64,000 bases of DNA from Chryseobacterium sp. ISL-6 (GCF_018613715.1 NZ_JAGGPT010000002.1:1-64000), one strand, 5' to 3'; positions 8,194 to 15,159 are shown, numbered from the stretch's first letter. Notes: generated by a model not told the origin, from the letters alone. Program-made: numbers and translations.

Positions 8194-8454
8194 TTAAGGT
8201 TTCAATATTTTAGCCATAGCAATTCCATCCGCAATGGTATCTTTGCTGTAGATCTGCGTAATACCTTGTGTAGTCGCCGCCTGAGTAAGGATGTTTTGTT
8301 GGTTTTGATTATTTACCGCATTTTCAAACATAATGCCTGTAGAATGTGCTGCTGTCTGATACACGTTACTTAAAGCCATTGCAGGAGATTCTGCTACTAC
8401 CTTTACGTTCGACTGCGTTACTGCGTCTGTAATCTGTTCGTTAACTGTTGCCAT
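8194..8454 (-). CDS. rebB: RebB-family R-body structural protein, tandem copy 4
   Basis: An 86-aa RebB-family protein with MATVNEQITDAVTQSNVKV, the AHSTGIMFENAVNNQNQQN core and a distinctive end, YSKDTIADGIAMAKILKP, in which Lys replaces Leu/Met before the Asp-Thr. It shares Asn instead of Thr in the VNNQNQQ motif with copy 5 and with the RebB tail of the 301-aa fusion protein. It is flanked by hairpins on both sides. Confidence 0.88.
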   Translation of the reverse strand: MATVNEQITDAVTQSNVKVVAESPAMALSNVYQTAAHSTGIMFENAVNNQNQQNILTQAATTQGITQIYSKDTIADGIAMAKILKP

Positions 8455-8483
8455 AATGATTATTGTTTATTGGGGTTAAAAAA

Positions 8484-8502
8484 CAACCGGATTCTCCGGT
8501 TG
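8484..8502 (-). terminator. Inter-rebB hairpin with T-run (between copies 5 and 4)
   Basis: Minus strand: CAACCGGA and TCCGGTTG form a perfect 8-bp stem around GAA, followed by six T. This is the cleanest of the four inter-rebB hairpins and by itself looks like an intrinsic terminator. Confidence 0.65.
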
Positions 8503-8535
8503 CTCGGATTATTTTCTGCTTTTAACAGGAAGGTC

Positions 8536-8796
8536 TTAAGGTTTCAGTATTTTAGCAATAGAAACAGCATCTGCTACTGTGTCCATACTGTAGATCTGAG
8601 TGATCCCCTGTGTAGTCGCTGCCTGACCCAGGATGTTTTGTTGGTTTTGGTTATTTACCGCATTTTCAAACATGATCCCTGTTGAATGTGCTGCTGTCTG
8701 ATACACGTTACTCAAAGCCATTGCAGGAGATTCTGCTACCACTTTTACGTTGGACTGCGTTACTGCGTCTGTAATTTGTTCGTTAACTGTTGCCAT
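8536..8796 (-). CDS. rebB: RebB-family R-body structural protein, tandem copy 5 (promoter-proximal)
   Basis: An 86-aa RebB-family protein with MATVNEQITDAVTQSNVKV, the AHSTGIMFENAVNNQNQQN core and YSMDTVADAVSIAKILKP. It is the first of the five tandem copies in transcription order. Its leader lacks the hairpin found before the other four, and the gap to the upstream 73-aa reb-like gene is 471 bases, so a separate promoter for the rebB array is possible although no clear TAnnTTTG box was found. Expected role: ribbon subunit. Confidence 0.88.
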   Translation of the reverse strand: MATVNEQITDAVTQSNVKVVAESPAMALSNVYQTAAHSTGIMFENAVNNQNQQNILGQAATTQGITQIYSMDTVADAVSIAKILKP

Positions 8797-9267
8797 AATG
8801 ATTAATTGTTTTTTTTGAGATTGACTCTCGATTAAGAAATTATTTGATTTAAACTAGTTTTATATGGTATTTAACCTCATCGCAGATAATTCGAATGCAA
8901 CAGATTTCAAAGCATTGATAAAAACTACTAACTGAGGATTGGATATATGGATGACTTCTGTACAATGGTTGAAATCACGATCCGTAAAATCTGCGAGAGT
9001 TTAAAATGATGTATTTGATGAACTTCAGCGATCATGGCTGAGGCTAAAGAAAAGGATGCGGTTCCTTCTTTTCTTCTACGGTAGACTGCTGTACATAATA
9101 TACACTTTGAGCTGAGATTGCATTTCCACATGATTGCCCGTTTTGGGAATCTACAGCATTAAAAAAACCGGTGCAGGATGAAAATTTTGACCTAATATAT
9201 GTTGAGGGGCACCGGCTTCTATTCTACAGAGAAGAAAACCGCATCCGTAATTATTTCTTACTGAAGG
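8797..9267. other. 471-base gap inside the reb cluster
   Basis: The gap contains a decayed reb-like reading frame (9044-9223) and, at about 8965-8997, a minus-strand CGCAGATTTTACGGAT-type sequence resembling the dispersed intergenic repeat near 36985-37020. No intact gene is convincing here; the 67-codon open frame at 8928-9131 overlaps the remnant in another frame. Confidence 0.45.
9044..9223 (-). pseudogene. Possible decayed reb-like gene
   Basis: An open frame without ATG, GTG or TTG start reads SSCTGFFNAVDSQNG, then AISAQSVYYVQQSTVEEKKE, and ends at TAG 9044-9046. CTG-FFNAVDSQNGQ lines up with STGIMFENAVNTQNQQ of the intact RebB proteins, including the A-V-x-x-Q-N spacing. The 5' end is closed by a stop at 9224-9226. 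It may be the 3' half of a former reb gene. The match is short, so this is tentative. Confidence 0.35.
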
Positions 9268-9489
9268 TTAAAGACCCTTTTTTAGCATGGCTAATTCCTT
9301 GAGCAATTTTCCGGAATGCATCTTTTTAATTCCCATGACCGTATTGCTTATTCCCAAAATTCCGTTTTGCTGTTGATGTACTGCAGAATTCATATGCATT
9401 AATCCTGTTGATTGTGCACTGACCTGCGAAGAAATAGCACTCGTTACCGAGGTTGACATTCCTAAAACTATCGTATTGATATCGCTCAT
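9268..9489 (-). CDS. Short divergent RebB-like protein (73 aa)
   Basis: The core AQSTGLMHMNSAVHQQQNGI matches the RebB pattern S-T-G-[IL]-M-x-x-N-[AS]-V-x-x-Q-[QN]. The N-terminus is Ser/Thr/Val-rich and the C-terminus is basic and helical (MHSGKLLKELAMLKKGL), replacing the usual YSxDTxADA end. It sits in the reb operon 29 bases after the coiled-coil protein gene. It may be a minor ribbon subunit or a nucleation/termination subunit; the role is not shown by sequence. Confidence 0.72.
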   Translation of the reverse strand: MSDINTIVLGMSTSVTSAISSQVSAQSTGLMHMNSAVHQQQNGILGISNTVMGIKKMHSGKLLKELAMLKKGL

Positions 9490-9518
9490 AATAATTGTTA
9501 TTTTTGTGATTAGATGTA

Positions 9519-9899
9519 TTATTTCCGCATATTAGCGAGCCTTATTTGCAGCTTGTTCATTCTTTCCGCCACCTTGAATTCTTTCTCTTTTATTTTTTCC
9601 TTCGACGTTTCCTGAAGCTTTTTCAATTGCTCTTCGTAATTCATCGTTGGCAGATTGGTGGTTGCAGACGCCTGATAGGCTTGCTGCTGTTTAACAGCTT
9701 CTTCCAGTTTTTCCAGTAAGGGAGCCAATGATTTTAATGTCTCTTTGGTCGCTTTATCTTTGATATAATTAATGATTTCATCTTCATGACTGAGAACAAA
9801 AGGCATTACATCTTCCACCACTTCATGTTCTATCACCTCTACAACAATAGGTGGTGCAGGGACAGAGGGGCGAGCCCTATGATTGATTCGTCTTCGCAT
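9519..9899 (-). CDS. Unknown coiled-coil protein in the reb operon (126 aa)
   Basis: A basic, proline-containing N-terminus (MRRRINHRARPSVPAPP) is followed by an acidic segment and then long charged helices, LLEKLEEAVKQQQ and EEQLKKLQETSKEKIKEKE, which predict coiled coil to the end. No signal peptide or membrane segment. It lies between the 269-aa protein and the short RebB-like gene with gaps of 42 and 29 bases, so it is probably in the same transcript. A scaffold or assembly role is a guess. Confidence 0.72.
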   Translation of the reverse strand: MRRRINHRARPSVPAPPIVVEVIEHEVVEDVMPFVLSHEDEIINYIKDKATKETLKSLAPLLEKLEEAVKQQQAYQASATTNLPTMNYEEQLKKLQETSKEKIKEKEFKVAERMNKLQIRLANMRK

Positions 9900-9941
9900 A
9901 GGTTTTAATTTTTAGAAGGTGGTTCTCCGCAGAATGCACTT

Positions 9942-10751
9942 CTAGAGCAGATAGCCTATGAAAGCTCCTGCAGCAGTCCAGTCCCTGTTGAGATTCTGAA
10001 TAACATTGCTTCCGATAATTTCTAAAGCAATACTTCCTGCAATCGCATTCGCCGACATCATTTGCTTCAACTGTTCCGGAGGAAGCGTTAAGATATACTC
10101 ATCCGGGATTAAAGGTGATCTGCCAGGATTTGCTGGATTTTCATTGATTACAATATCCAGAATTTCCTGAAAATAATGGGCAATTAATTTAGATCCCTGA
10201 AATTCTAATTCTCTTTTCAATTCTATAATCTCATCCGGAGTCACCAGGTCGGAAATCGCACTTACATCAACATCGTGAACCGCATATAAGGCTTCACCTG
10301 TATTGGATGCAGTAATGGTAATATCTGTTTTGAGTACACATTTCGATTTTTCCAGATTTACTGTAAGCAGCTTTGATTCCGTTTCGGGCTCTGCAATATC
10401 TGAGAGGGTACTCAGTGGAAGAATTCTTACGTTGCATAGAAAAGTGTGATGCTCTTCGAGCTTGATCATGATCACAGCTATTCCCGTAGATTTGTCTTTC
10501 GGCTCTATCACAAATGATTGATAACTATTAGACCTTCTCCCTTTGGTACAGATCACCTGTCTTAAAATAGGTTGTATATTGATACTTGATGTTCCCAGAC
10601 TAAATACCGCACGGTCATTGTTATTTTCCAGTTTCTTAACACTGAAATAGGCATTGTCATTGGTTCTTGTCAGATAAATACTTTCGTTCAATTCTTTTAG
10701 GGAACGTAAGTTTAAAATTTTGGCAGGTTTAATTTCGCTTGAATAATTCAT
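9942..10751 (-). CDS. R-body-locus protein, paralogue of the RebB-fusion protein without the RebB tail (269 aa)
   Basis: Aligns with residues about 1-245 of the protein at 1965-2870 through NLRSLKEL, AYFSV, YQSFVIEPKDKSTGI, ILPLSTLSDIAEPE, VHDVDVS, DEIIELKRELEFQGSKLIAHY and SANAIAGSIALE. The two proteins then diverge: here the sequence ends after IIGSNVIQNLNRDWTAAGAFIGYLL instead of continuing into a RebB module. The start overlaps the previous gene by 23 bases. The conserved domain is present twice in this locus, so it is likely a dedicated component of this R-body type. Its fold and function are not recognised. Confidence 0.78.
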   Translation of the reverse strand: MNYSSEIKPAKILNLRSLKELNESIYLTRTNDNAYFSVKKLENNNDRAVFSLGTSSINIQPILRQVICTKGRRSNSYQSFVIEPKDKSTGIAVIMIKLEEHHTFLCNVRILPLSTLSDIAEPETESKLLTVNLEKSKCVLKTDITITASNTGEALYAVHDVDVSAISDLVTPDEIIELKRELEFQGSKLIAHYFQEILDIVINENPANPGRSPLIPDEYILTLPPEQLKQMMSANAIAGSIALEIIGSNVIQNLNRDWTAAGAFIGYLL

Positions 10752-10980
10752 CTCTTATTTTTTTAAGTTTATCGATTAGTTTTGTTGTTATCGTTTTCTT
10801 GGTATGTTCACTTATATGTTGTTCTACAGGAACCACCGCTTCTTTAATCTCAGGTTTTACAAGGGGTTGGGTTAATTTTACAGATTTAAGCACAATTCCA
10901 TCCCCATGGTCAGCCGCGGTTACATTTTTTCTCATACTATCTTTCTGTGATGAGGTTTCTTCCGTAACCGGTAGGGTCAA
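10729..10980 (-). CDS. Small unknown protein of the reb operon (83 aa)
   Basis: Lys- and Thr-rich soluble protein without recognised domain. The longest frame starts at TTG (10978-10980), whose bases overlap the previous stop as TTGA, suggesting coupled translation. An internal ATG at residue 16 (10933-10935) is an alternative start. The C-terminal helix (TKLIDKLKKIRDELFKRN) overlaps the start of the 269-aa gene by 23 bases. It is tightly packed in the operon, so it is likely real, but the function is unknown. Confidence 0.6.
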   Translation of the reverse strand: MTLPVTEETSSQKDSMRKNVTAADHGDGIVLKSVKLTQPLVKPEIKEAVVPVEQHISEHTKKTITTKLIDKLKKIRDELFKRN

Positions 10981-11477
10981 TCGTTTTTTTTTTCCATATC
11001 CTCCTCTTCAGCGGAAACATCTGTAAAAGGGGGCGGACTCTGGATCATGCCGGGCATCGGTGAAGCACTGCCATTGAAGATCGCACCGGAAATTTTCGTT
11101 TTTGCTTCAGCATAATCACTTACTATCTTAAATAAGTCCTTCATGATTTCATTTCCGTTTCCTCCCATTGGATCCTGGGCAGAAGCCCCTTCAGCCTTCG
11201 CTCCGACACCTCCCGTTGGTGGAAAATAATTTCCATAGGTTAAGAAGTTATGAGCTAATTTGCTTAATGCGACTAAACCCACCTGTTCAAATCCTTTTAA
11301 AAAGGACTGTAAATCCTGAACCATCATTCCGGTAGACTGATCAATCATAATTTTCGCAGCTCCGGTCATGGGATCGGCCTTCGGCGGCGATAGTACTTCG
11401 GTATTCACAAACACTACCGCTTTCTCTGCCGGAGTGGTAGGATTGGCTTCCTGTTTCTCAATGTTGTTCTCATCCAT
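10977..11477 (-). CDS. Unknown reb-operon protein with a RebB-like core (166 aa)
   Basis: Second gene of the main reb operon, 17 bases after the 71-aa RebB-like gene. The central part DQSTGMMVQDLQSFLKGFEQ followed by a helix (VGLVALSKLAHNFL) resembles the S-T-G-x-M core of RebB proteins, but the N-A-V-x-x-Q part is changed. The flanks are Pro/Gly/Met-rich and probably disordered (PPTGGVGAKAEGASAQDP and GSASPMPGMIQSPPPF), with an acidic/basic C-terminus. It may be a specialised Reb relative; this is tentative. Confidence 0.7.
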   Translation of the reverse strand: MDENNIEKQEANPTTPAEKAVVFVNTEVLSPPKADPMTGAAKIMIDQSTGMMVQDLQSFLKGFEQVGLVALSKLAHNFLTYGNYFPPTGGVGAKAEGASAQDPMGGNGNEIMKDLFKIVSDYAEAKTKISGAIFNGSASPMPGMIQSPPPFTDVSAEEEDMEKKND

Positions 11478-11494
11478 CGTTGTAAGGTTTTAGA

Positions 11495-11710
11495 TTATCC
11501 TTTTAAAATCTTAATGGCATCTGCAACAATCGCAGGGTTAAGCTGATTCAAGTTTTGCTGATTCGTCACCGAATTCTGAATGGAAATCCCACTTGCATGG
11601 GTGGCCATCTGATAAAGCATACTCATGGCCTGTGCCGGAGACTCACCAAGCACGGTAACATTAGTCTGCGTAACTGCATCTGTAGTCTGATTGTTTACTG
11701 TATCTGCCAT
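11495..11710 (-). CDS. RebB-like protein, first gene of the main reb operon (71 aa)
   Basis: The N-terminal 35 residues match RebB closely (NNQTTDAVTQTNVTVLGESPAQAMSMLYQMATHASGI), followed by QNSVTNQQNLNQ and a shortened end, NPAIVADAIKILKG. Compared with the 86-aa copies it lacks about 15 residues before the VADAIKIL tail. As the first gene after the shared promoter motif it may be a regulator of assembly or a minor subunit; known R-bodies also use more than one small Reb protein. Confidence 0.82.
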   Translation of the reverse strand: MADTVNNQTTDAVTQTNVTVLGESPAQAMSMLYQMATHASGISIQNSVTNQQNLNQLNPAIVADAIKILKG

Positions 11711-11848
11711 ATTTTTTGTTTAAATGGTTATTTTAGTTTTAGTTTTTTCTGACATTCTCTAAGATTTCTCTCATCTCAATTCAATCTTTTATTTTATATT
11801 GTGATTGTAATCGCAAGTGCATCGTTACTTTCTCTCTTTTGTCTGTTA

Positions 11849-11904
11849 CAAATGTCTTAAACTAAAACAAGTCAACACTCGGGGAAAAAACTGATTTTCA
11901 AAAA
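11849..11904 (-). promoter_or_regulatory. Promoter/operator of the main reb operon with shared 19-bp motif
   Basis: Minus strand: TTTTTGAAAATCAGTTTTT (11886-11904) lies 29 bases before GACATTTG (11849-11856), one mismatch from the TAnnTTTG -7 box. The same 19 bases, the same 29-base spacing and a similar GTTTAA-n-ATTTGT end occur upstream of the RebB-fusion gene (2983-3038). The motif would lie roughly 50 bases upstream of transcription start, typical for an activator site (inference). Confidence 0.6.
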
Positions 11905-12012
11905 CTAGGGAATTCTCCTAAAGGTGAAATGAATGATAAAATAAAGAAGCGCTTATAAACTTGGATCTCCCTCTGGGTGGGCTTTTGCTGAAAAAAGCAC
12001 CTCATAAAAAAA

Positions 12013-12038
12013 GACCATCAATCCCTAAATTGACGGTC
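12013..12038. terminator. Bidirectional terminator-like hairpin
   Basis: GACCATCAA and TTGACGGTC pair with one mismatch (a G-U pair on the minus-strand transcript). The hairpin is flanked by an A-run on the left and a T-run on the right, so it could stop transcription both ways. Confidence 0.55.
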
Positions 12039-12280
12039 TTTTTATTCTTTTATTTACAAAATAACGAACATAACATACTGTAAAACAGCTTAATAATGTT
12101 TTTTATACATTCAAAATACAAATCTTATTTAAAAAAACAGGCCCTTCAAAATAAGATTTTCATCCTCCAAATAAAAAATTTTTTTCTCATAAACATCGTA
12201 TTAACCAAGCAGATACCACATTTATTTTTTTATTTATTAAAAAAATAAAATTTAACATATTAAATATAAAATAATCTTAT

Positions 12281-12288
12281 TATTTTTG
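12281..12288 (+). promoter_or_regulatory. Candidate -7 promoter box for the 148-aa membrane protein
   Basis: TATTTTTG matches TAnnTTTG and lies about 40 bases before the ATG at 12329. Confidence 0.4.
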
Positions 12289-12328
12289 TTGAATAAACAA
12301 AAAATTTGGATAAATTAATACTAATTTC

Positions 12329-12775
12329 ATGATTGTAACAAATAAACAAAAAATTGTCTTTAAGATGAGGCTTCTTTTGACACTTTTGATACTGAATATC
12401 TTCTTAATGATAGCAGGATATGTCTTAAGGTCATTGATCCATGAAGATTTACAATTACCTTTATTGGGTGTCTCACTTGTATTTCTGTTACTGATCATAA
12501 GCCGTATCATCCGTTTAAGGGTATTTCATTTTGAAAATACGGGAGCTGTATTTTCAATTAAGTCCTACCATCCTGTAAAAAGAGGGATTATATTTCCATC
12601 GGTAGATTATCCTGTTAATCGATTACGGGCTTTTAAGATCGAAAAGTCTCTTATGGCAAAGAATATCGTTGTCGAGGTGAACACCCAGCAGAAAGAAAAT
12701 CCACTCAGAGTAAAGCTTAAAGCTTCAAACATCACTGATAAAGACTATATGCGTATGATCAATTCCTTTACTTAA
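12329..12775 (+). CDS. Small membrane protein, unknown function
   Basis: 148 aa with two membrane segments (about residues 13-33 and 44-62) followed by a soluble, mostly beta-strand C-terminal part (VFSIKSYHPVKRGIIFPSVDYPVNRLRAFKIE). The layout, two helices followed by a PH-like soluble domain, resembles small membrane-anchored bacterial PH-domain proteins, but no specific family is recognised. ATG at residue 13 is an alternative start. It stands alone between the reb locus and a lipoprotein gene. Confidence 0.65.
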   Translation: MIVTNKQKIVFKMRLLLTLLILNIFLMIAGYVLRSLIHEDLQLPLLGVSLVFLLLIISRIIRLRVFHFENTGAVFSIKSYHPVKRGIIFPSVDYPVNRLRAFKIEKSLMAKNIVVEVNTQQKENPLRVKLKASNITDKDYMRMINSFT

Positions 12776-12903
12776 TATTATTTATTTTAAACCACTGATA
12801 TTTATTTAAATAGAAGTGGTTATTTAATTTTACACCCTTTTTTTCGTAAGTTAGCCTCCATAAGATCACCTCCATTTCAGTGATTATTAAGTATGCATAA
12901 AGA

Positions 12904-13770
12904 GTGAAATATAAAGTAATATTTCCACGTGTATTAATTTCCTTACCCATAATTCTGTTTATGGGTTGCAGCACCTCGGGTAACTTTGTCAGATATTCGA
13001 GAAGTTATGTTGAGGTTGGAAAGATCATGGATTCGGTTCATCTACCCTATATTATTGATTTAGAACAAGGTGACAAGCACCTTATCGCGATGGGTGTTTC
13101 CCATACTTACAATGATAATGATCCTCAGATATCCGAAATAAAACAGACTTATCTTCAATTCAAGCCAGATATTACAATCAATGAAGGTGGGCAGATCACA
13201 AAGAAATTTGATTCTGAAAAAGAAGCTGTAGAGCAAAATGGAGAAGTAGGCTTGCTGAAATATTTAAGTGACATAGATCATAAACCATTAATGAATGGAG
13301 ATATTGAGGACTCACTTGAATTTAAACTGATGTTAAAAAAATATTCAAAGGAAGATCTCCTACTCTACTATATCATGGAACGCCTCGTAATCCCACATCT
13401 AAATGGTGCTTATGGCAATAAGACAATTGAAGAGCTGTATACAAAAGCAATCCAAAAGTGGTTTATCCAGGAAGGTTTTCCCGTTGATAAGGAATTACAA
13501 AACTTTGAAGGATATAAAAAATTGTATCAATCTAAAATGGGTCATCCTTTTCAATTGAGTATGAATCCTGATATTGAACTTTTTGACTATGTAAATCCAA
13601 ACTGTACCTATTGTACAATAGGCAGAAACTCTAAAATACTCCGCGATTCTATATTACTGGAAAAAATCTCTTCTGAATTGAAAACACACGGTAAGGTGAT
13701 GGTAGCATTCGGGCACGGTCATATCTTAGCCATTGAACCGGCTTTAAAAAAAATGATGAAAAAGTTATAA
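12904..13770 (+). CDS. Lipoprotein, possible TraB/TIKI/ChaN-like fold
   Basis: The GTG start gives a lipoprotein signal with lipobox LFMGC (Cys22). The body contains an early GVSHTYNDND motif followed by an Asn-Glu-Gly-Gly (TINEGGQ) and a late FGHGHILAIEPAL motif. A paired G-x-x-H near the start and near the end of the domain is typical of the TIKI/TraB/EreA-like superfamily (putative metal-dependent hydrolases). Two Cys in CTYC may form a disulfide or bind metal. Starting at the later ATG would remove the signal peptide, so GTG is preferred. Confidence 0.65.
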   Translation: MKYKVIFPRVLISLPIILFMGCSTSGNFVRYSRSYVEVGKIMDSVHLPYIIDLEQGDKHLIAMGVSHTYNDNDPQISEIKQTYLQFKPDITINEGGQITKKFDSEKEAVEQNGEVGLLKYLSDIDHKPLMNGDIEDSLEFKLMLKKYSKEDLLLYYIMERLVIPHLNGAYGNKTIEELYTKAIQKWFIQEGFPVDKELQNFEGYKKLYQSKMGHPFQLSMNPDIELFDYVNPNCTYCTIGRNSKILRDSILLEKISSELKTHGKVMVAFGHGHILAIEPALKKMMKKL

Positions 13771-13929
13771 TACTTCATCACTCAATTTCAACTTTCAACT
13801 TTCATTTTTACATTCTATTGTAACAGATCACCTTTTTATGATCAGGCTTTTATAAGAGTTCATTTACATTCGGGAAATATCGTCAACACAACGGGAAATG
13901 CAGGTACTTATAATAATAGGGCACAACGA

Positions 13930-13937
13930 TACCTTTG
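13930..13937 (+). promoter_or_regulatory. Candidate -7 promoter box for the spondin-domain lipoprotein
   Basis: TACCTTTG fits TAnnTTTG exactly and lies 25 bases before the ATG at 13963. Confidence 0.5.
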
Positions 13938-13962
13938 CTCTACAATATAAATATCTAAACAG

Positions 13963-15159
13963 ATGAAAATGAATAAATTAAAATCGAGCTGGTTGGTACT
14001 GGCTGCCATACCGTTTTTTTTATTATCGTGCGACGACAATGATGATAATCCTATGGAAACCGGAATGCCGTCAACGATTACCATAGAAAATGTACTCGAC
14101 TCTAAGCCTTTAGTGGAATCGGGCGTTTTTCAACATAACGGAGCTTCTCCTGTTATTATGCCTGGAGAATCTACTTCTTTTCAGTTTTCTGCAGCAAAAG
14201 GACAGGCGATAAGCTTTGCAACCATGTACGGCTGGTCAAATGACCTTTTCTTCGCTCCTGAAAATCCGGGAATAAAATTATACCAGGATAATGGCACCCC
14301 TATTGAAGGTGATGTTTCTTCTCAGATCAAATTATGGGATAACGGAACAAGAATTAACCAGACTCCCGGATCTACAGTAATGCATCCTGGAACAGCAGAA
14401 ACAACGGCTCAGAATATCACTGAAGTATCAGGAACTGATGCGCAAGGTCATACCTATGCAGCTGCCTCATCATTAATGAAAGTAAATCTGCATTACGAAG
14501 GCAATTCAATGTTTAAATCATTAGAAAATAATGTGTATGATCAGGTTGTCCTTTATCCTATCTATGATTATCAGTTATCCAATTTTGTTTCATTTTATAT
14601 TCAACCCTTTACAATAAGTGAAAAGCAATATATAATTTATTACTATAAACTCAATGGAGAAGGCACTTATTACATAAAAGATAATGCAAAGAACAAAATT
14701 GTTTTTGAAAGTAAGGCGCTAACATCAAATGCCCCGATCTCAAAATTTGAGACAATTGATAACACTCATATTTTACTGGTCGAAGACATGGGAGATCATG
14801 GACAGAGAGCATTTGTTGTAAGCACTGAAAACAATCAATGGAAAACTATGAATGCATTTAAAGGGAGGTCATTCAAATTAAATTCTGTTGATTATGATGA
14901 AAAGAGCGATGGAAGTCTAAGGAAGTATTTAAGGTTTGCCAACAATAAACGTATCAAAGCTAATTATCCCAGCCGTTATTTTAAAAATTTTGAAATTGGT
15001 TTTGACACAAAGACCCAGACGATCTTCTATAAAAAATTGAATAATGGACCAGAGGATTCAAAAAAAATTGAATCTAAATGGGAGAACAAAATGTTTACTA
15101 TTGATGATTATTACGTAGGAGAAAATCTTAATGACCAACCCATGCCAATACCACACTAG
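13963..15159 (+). CDS. Spondin_N-like lipoprotein with an unrelated C-terminal domain
   Basis: Lipoprotein signal with FFLLSC (Cys23). Residues about 35-185 look like a bacterial Spondin_N-type domain: ITIENV, the PGESTSFQFSAAKGQAISFATM block, WSNDLFFAPENPGI, and KLWDNGTRINQTPG. Such proteins usually carry a second similar block after the VNLHYEGNSMF strand. Here the sequence changes at about residue 188 to a Tyr/Asn/Lys-rich, more AT-rich region (YDQVVLYPIYDYQLSNFVSF, then IYYYKLNGEGTYYIKDN) of unknown type. This suggests a chimera or domain replacement. Probably cell-surface; substrate unknown. Confidence 0.7.
   Translation: MKMNKLKSSWLVLAAIPFFLLSCDDNDDNPMETGMPSTITIENVLDSKPLVESGVFQHNGASPVIMPGESTSFQFSAAKGQAISFATMYGWSNDLFFAPENPGIKLYQDNGTPIEGDVSSQIKLWDNGTRINQTPGSTVMHPGTAETTAQNITEVSGTDAQGHTYAAASSLMKVNLHYEGNSMFKSLENNVYDQVVLYPIYDYQLSNFVSFYIQPFTISEKQYIIYYYKLNGEGTYYIKDNAKNKIVFESKALTSNAPISKFETIDNTHILLVEDMGDHGQRAFVVSTENNQWKTMNAFKGRSFKLNSVDYDEKSDGSLRKYLRFANNKRIKANYPSRYFKNFEIGFDTKTQTIFYKKLNNGPEDSKKIESKWENKMFTIDDYYVGENLNDQPMPIPH

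Larger units (their letters stand above)
11905..12328. other. Intergenic region right of the reb operon
   Basis: AT-rich, no convincing gene. It contains a bidirectional terminator-like hairpin at 12013-12038 and, before the next gene, a TATTTTTG box at 12281-12288. The stretch 11940-12000 is less AT-rich and may be a gene remnant, but no family could be read from it. It marks the right border of the R-body locus. Confidence 0.5.

Noticed and set aside
7460..8502. Regularly spaced repeats reminiscent of a CRISPR array
   Set aside because: The period is about 341 bases and the repeated unit is a whole coding gene plus leader; no short direct repeats with unique spacers.
8928..9131. 67-codon open frame between the 73-aa gene and the rebB array
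   Set aside because: It overlaps, in another frame, a segment that reads as a reb-like remnant, and its own translation is Cys/Arg-rich without family features.
9268..9489. Phage tail or holin-like small proteins for the reb cluster
   Set aside because: There are no phage structural genes nearby, and the small proteins share a RebB-type core rather than a holin-like double membrane-segment pattern.
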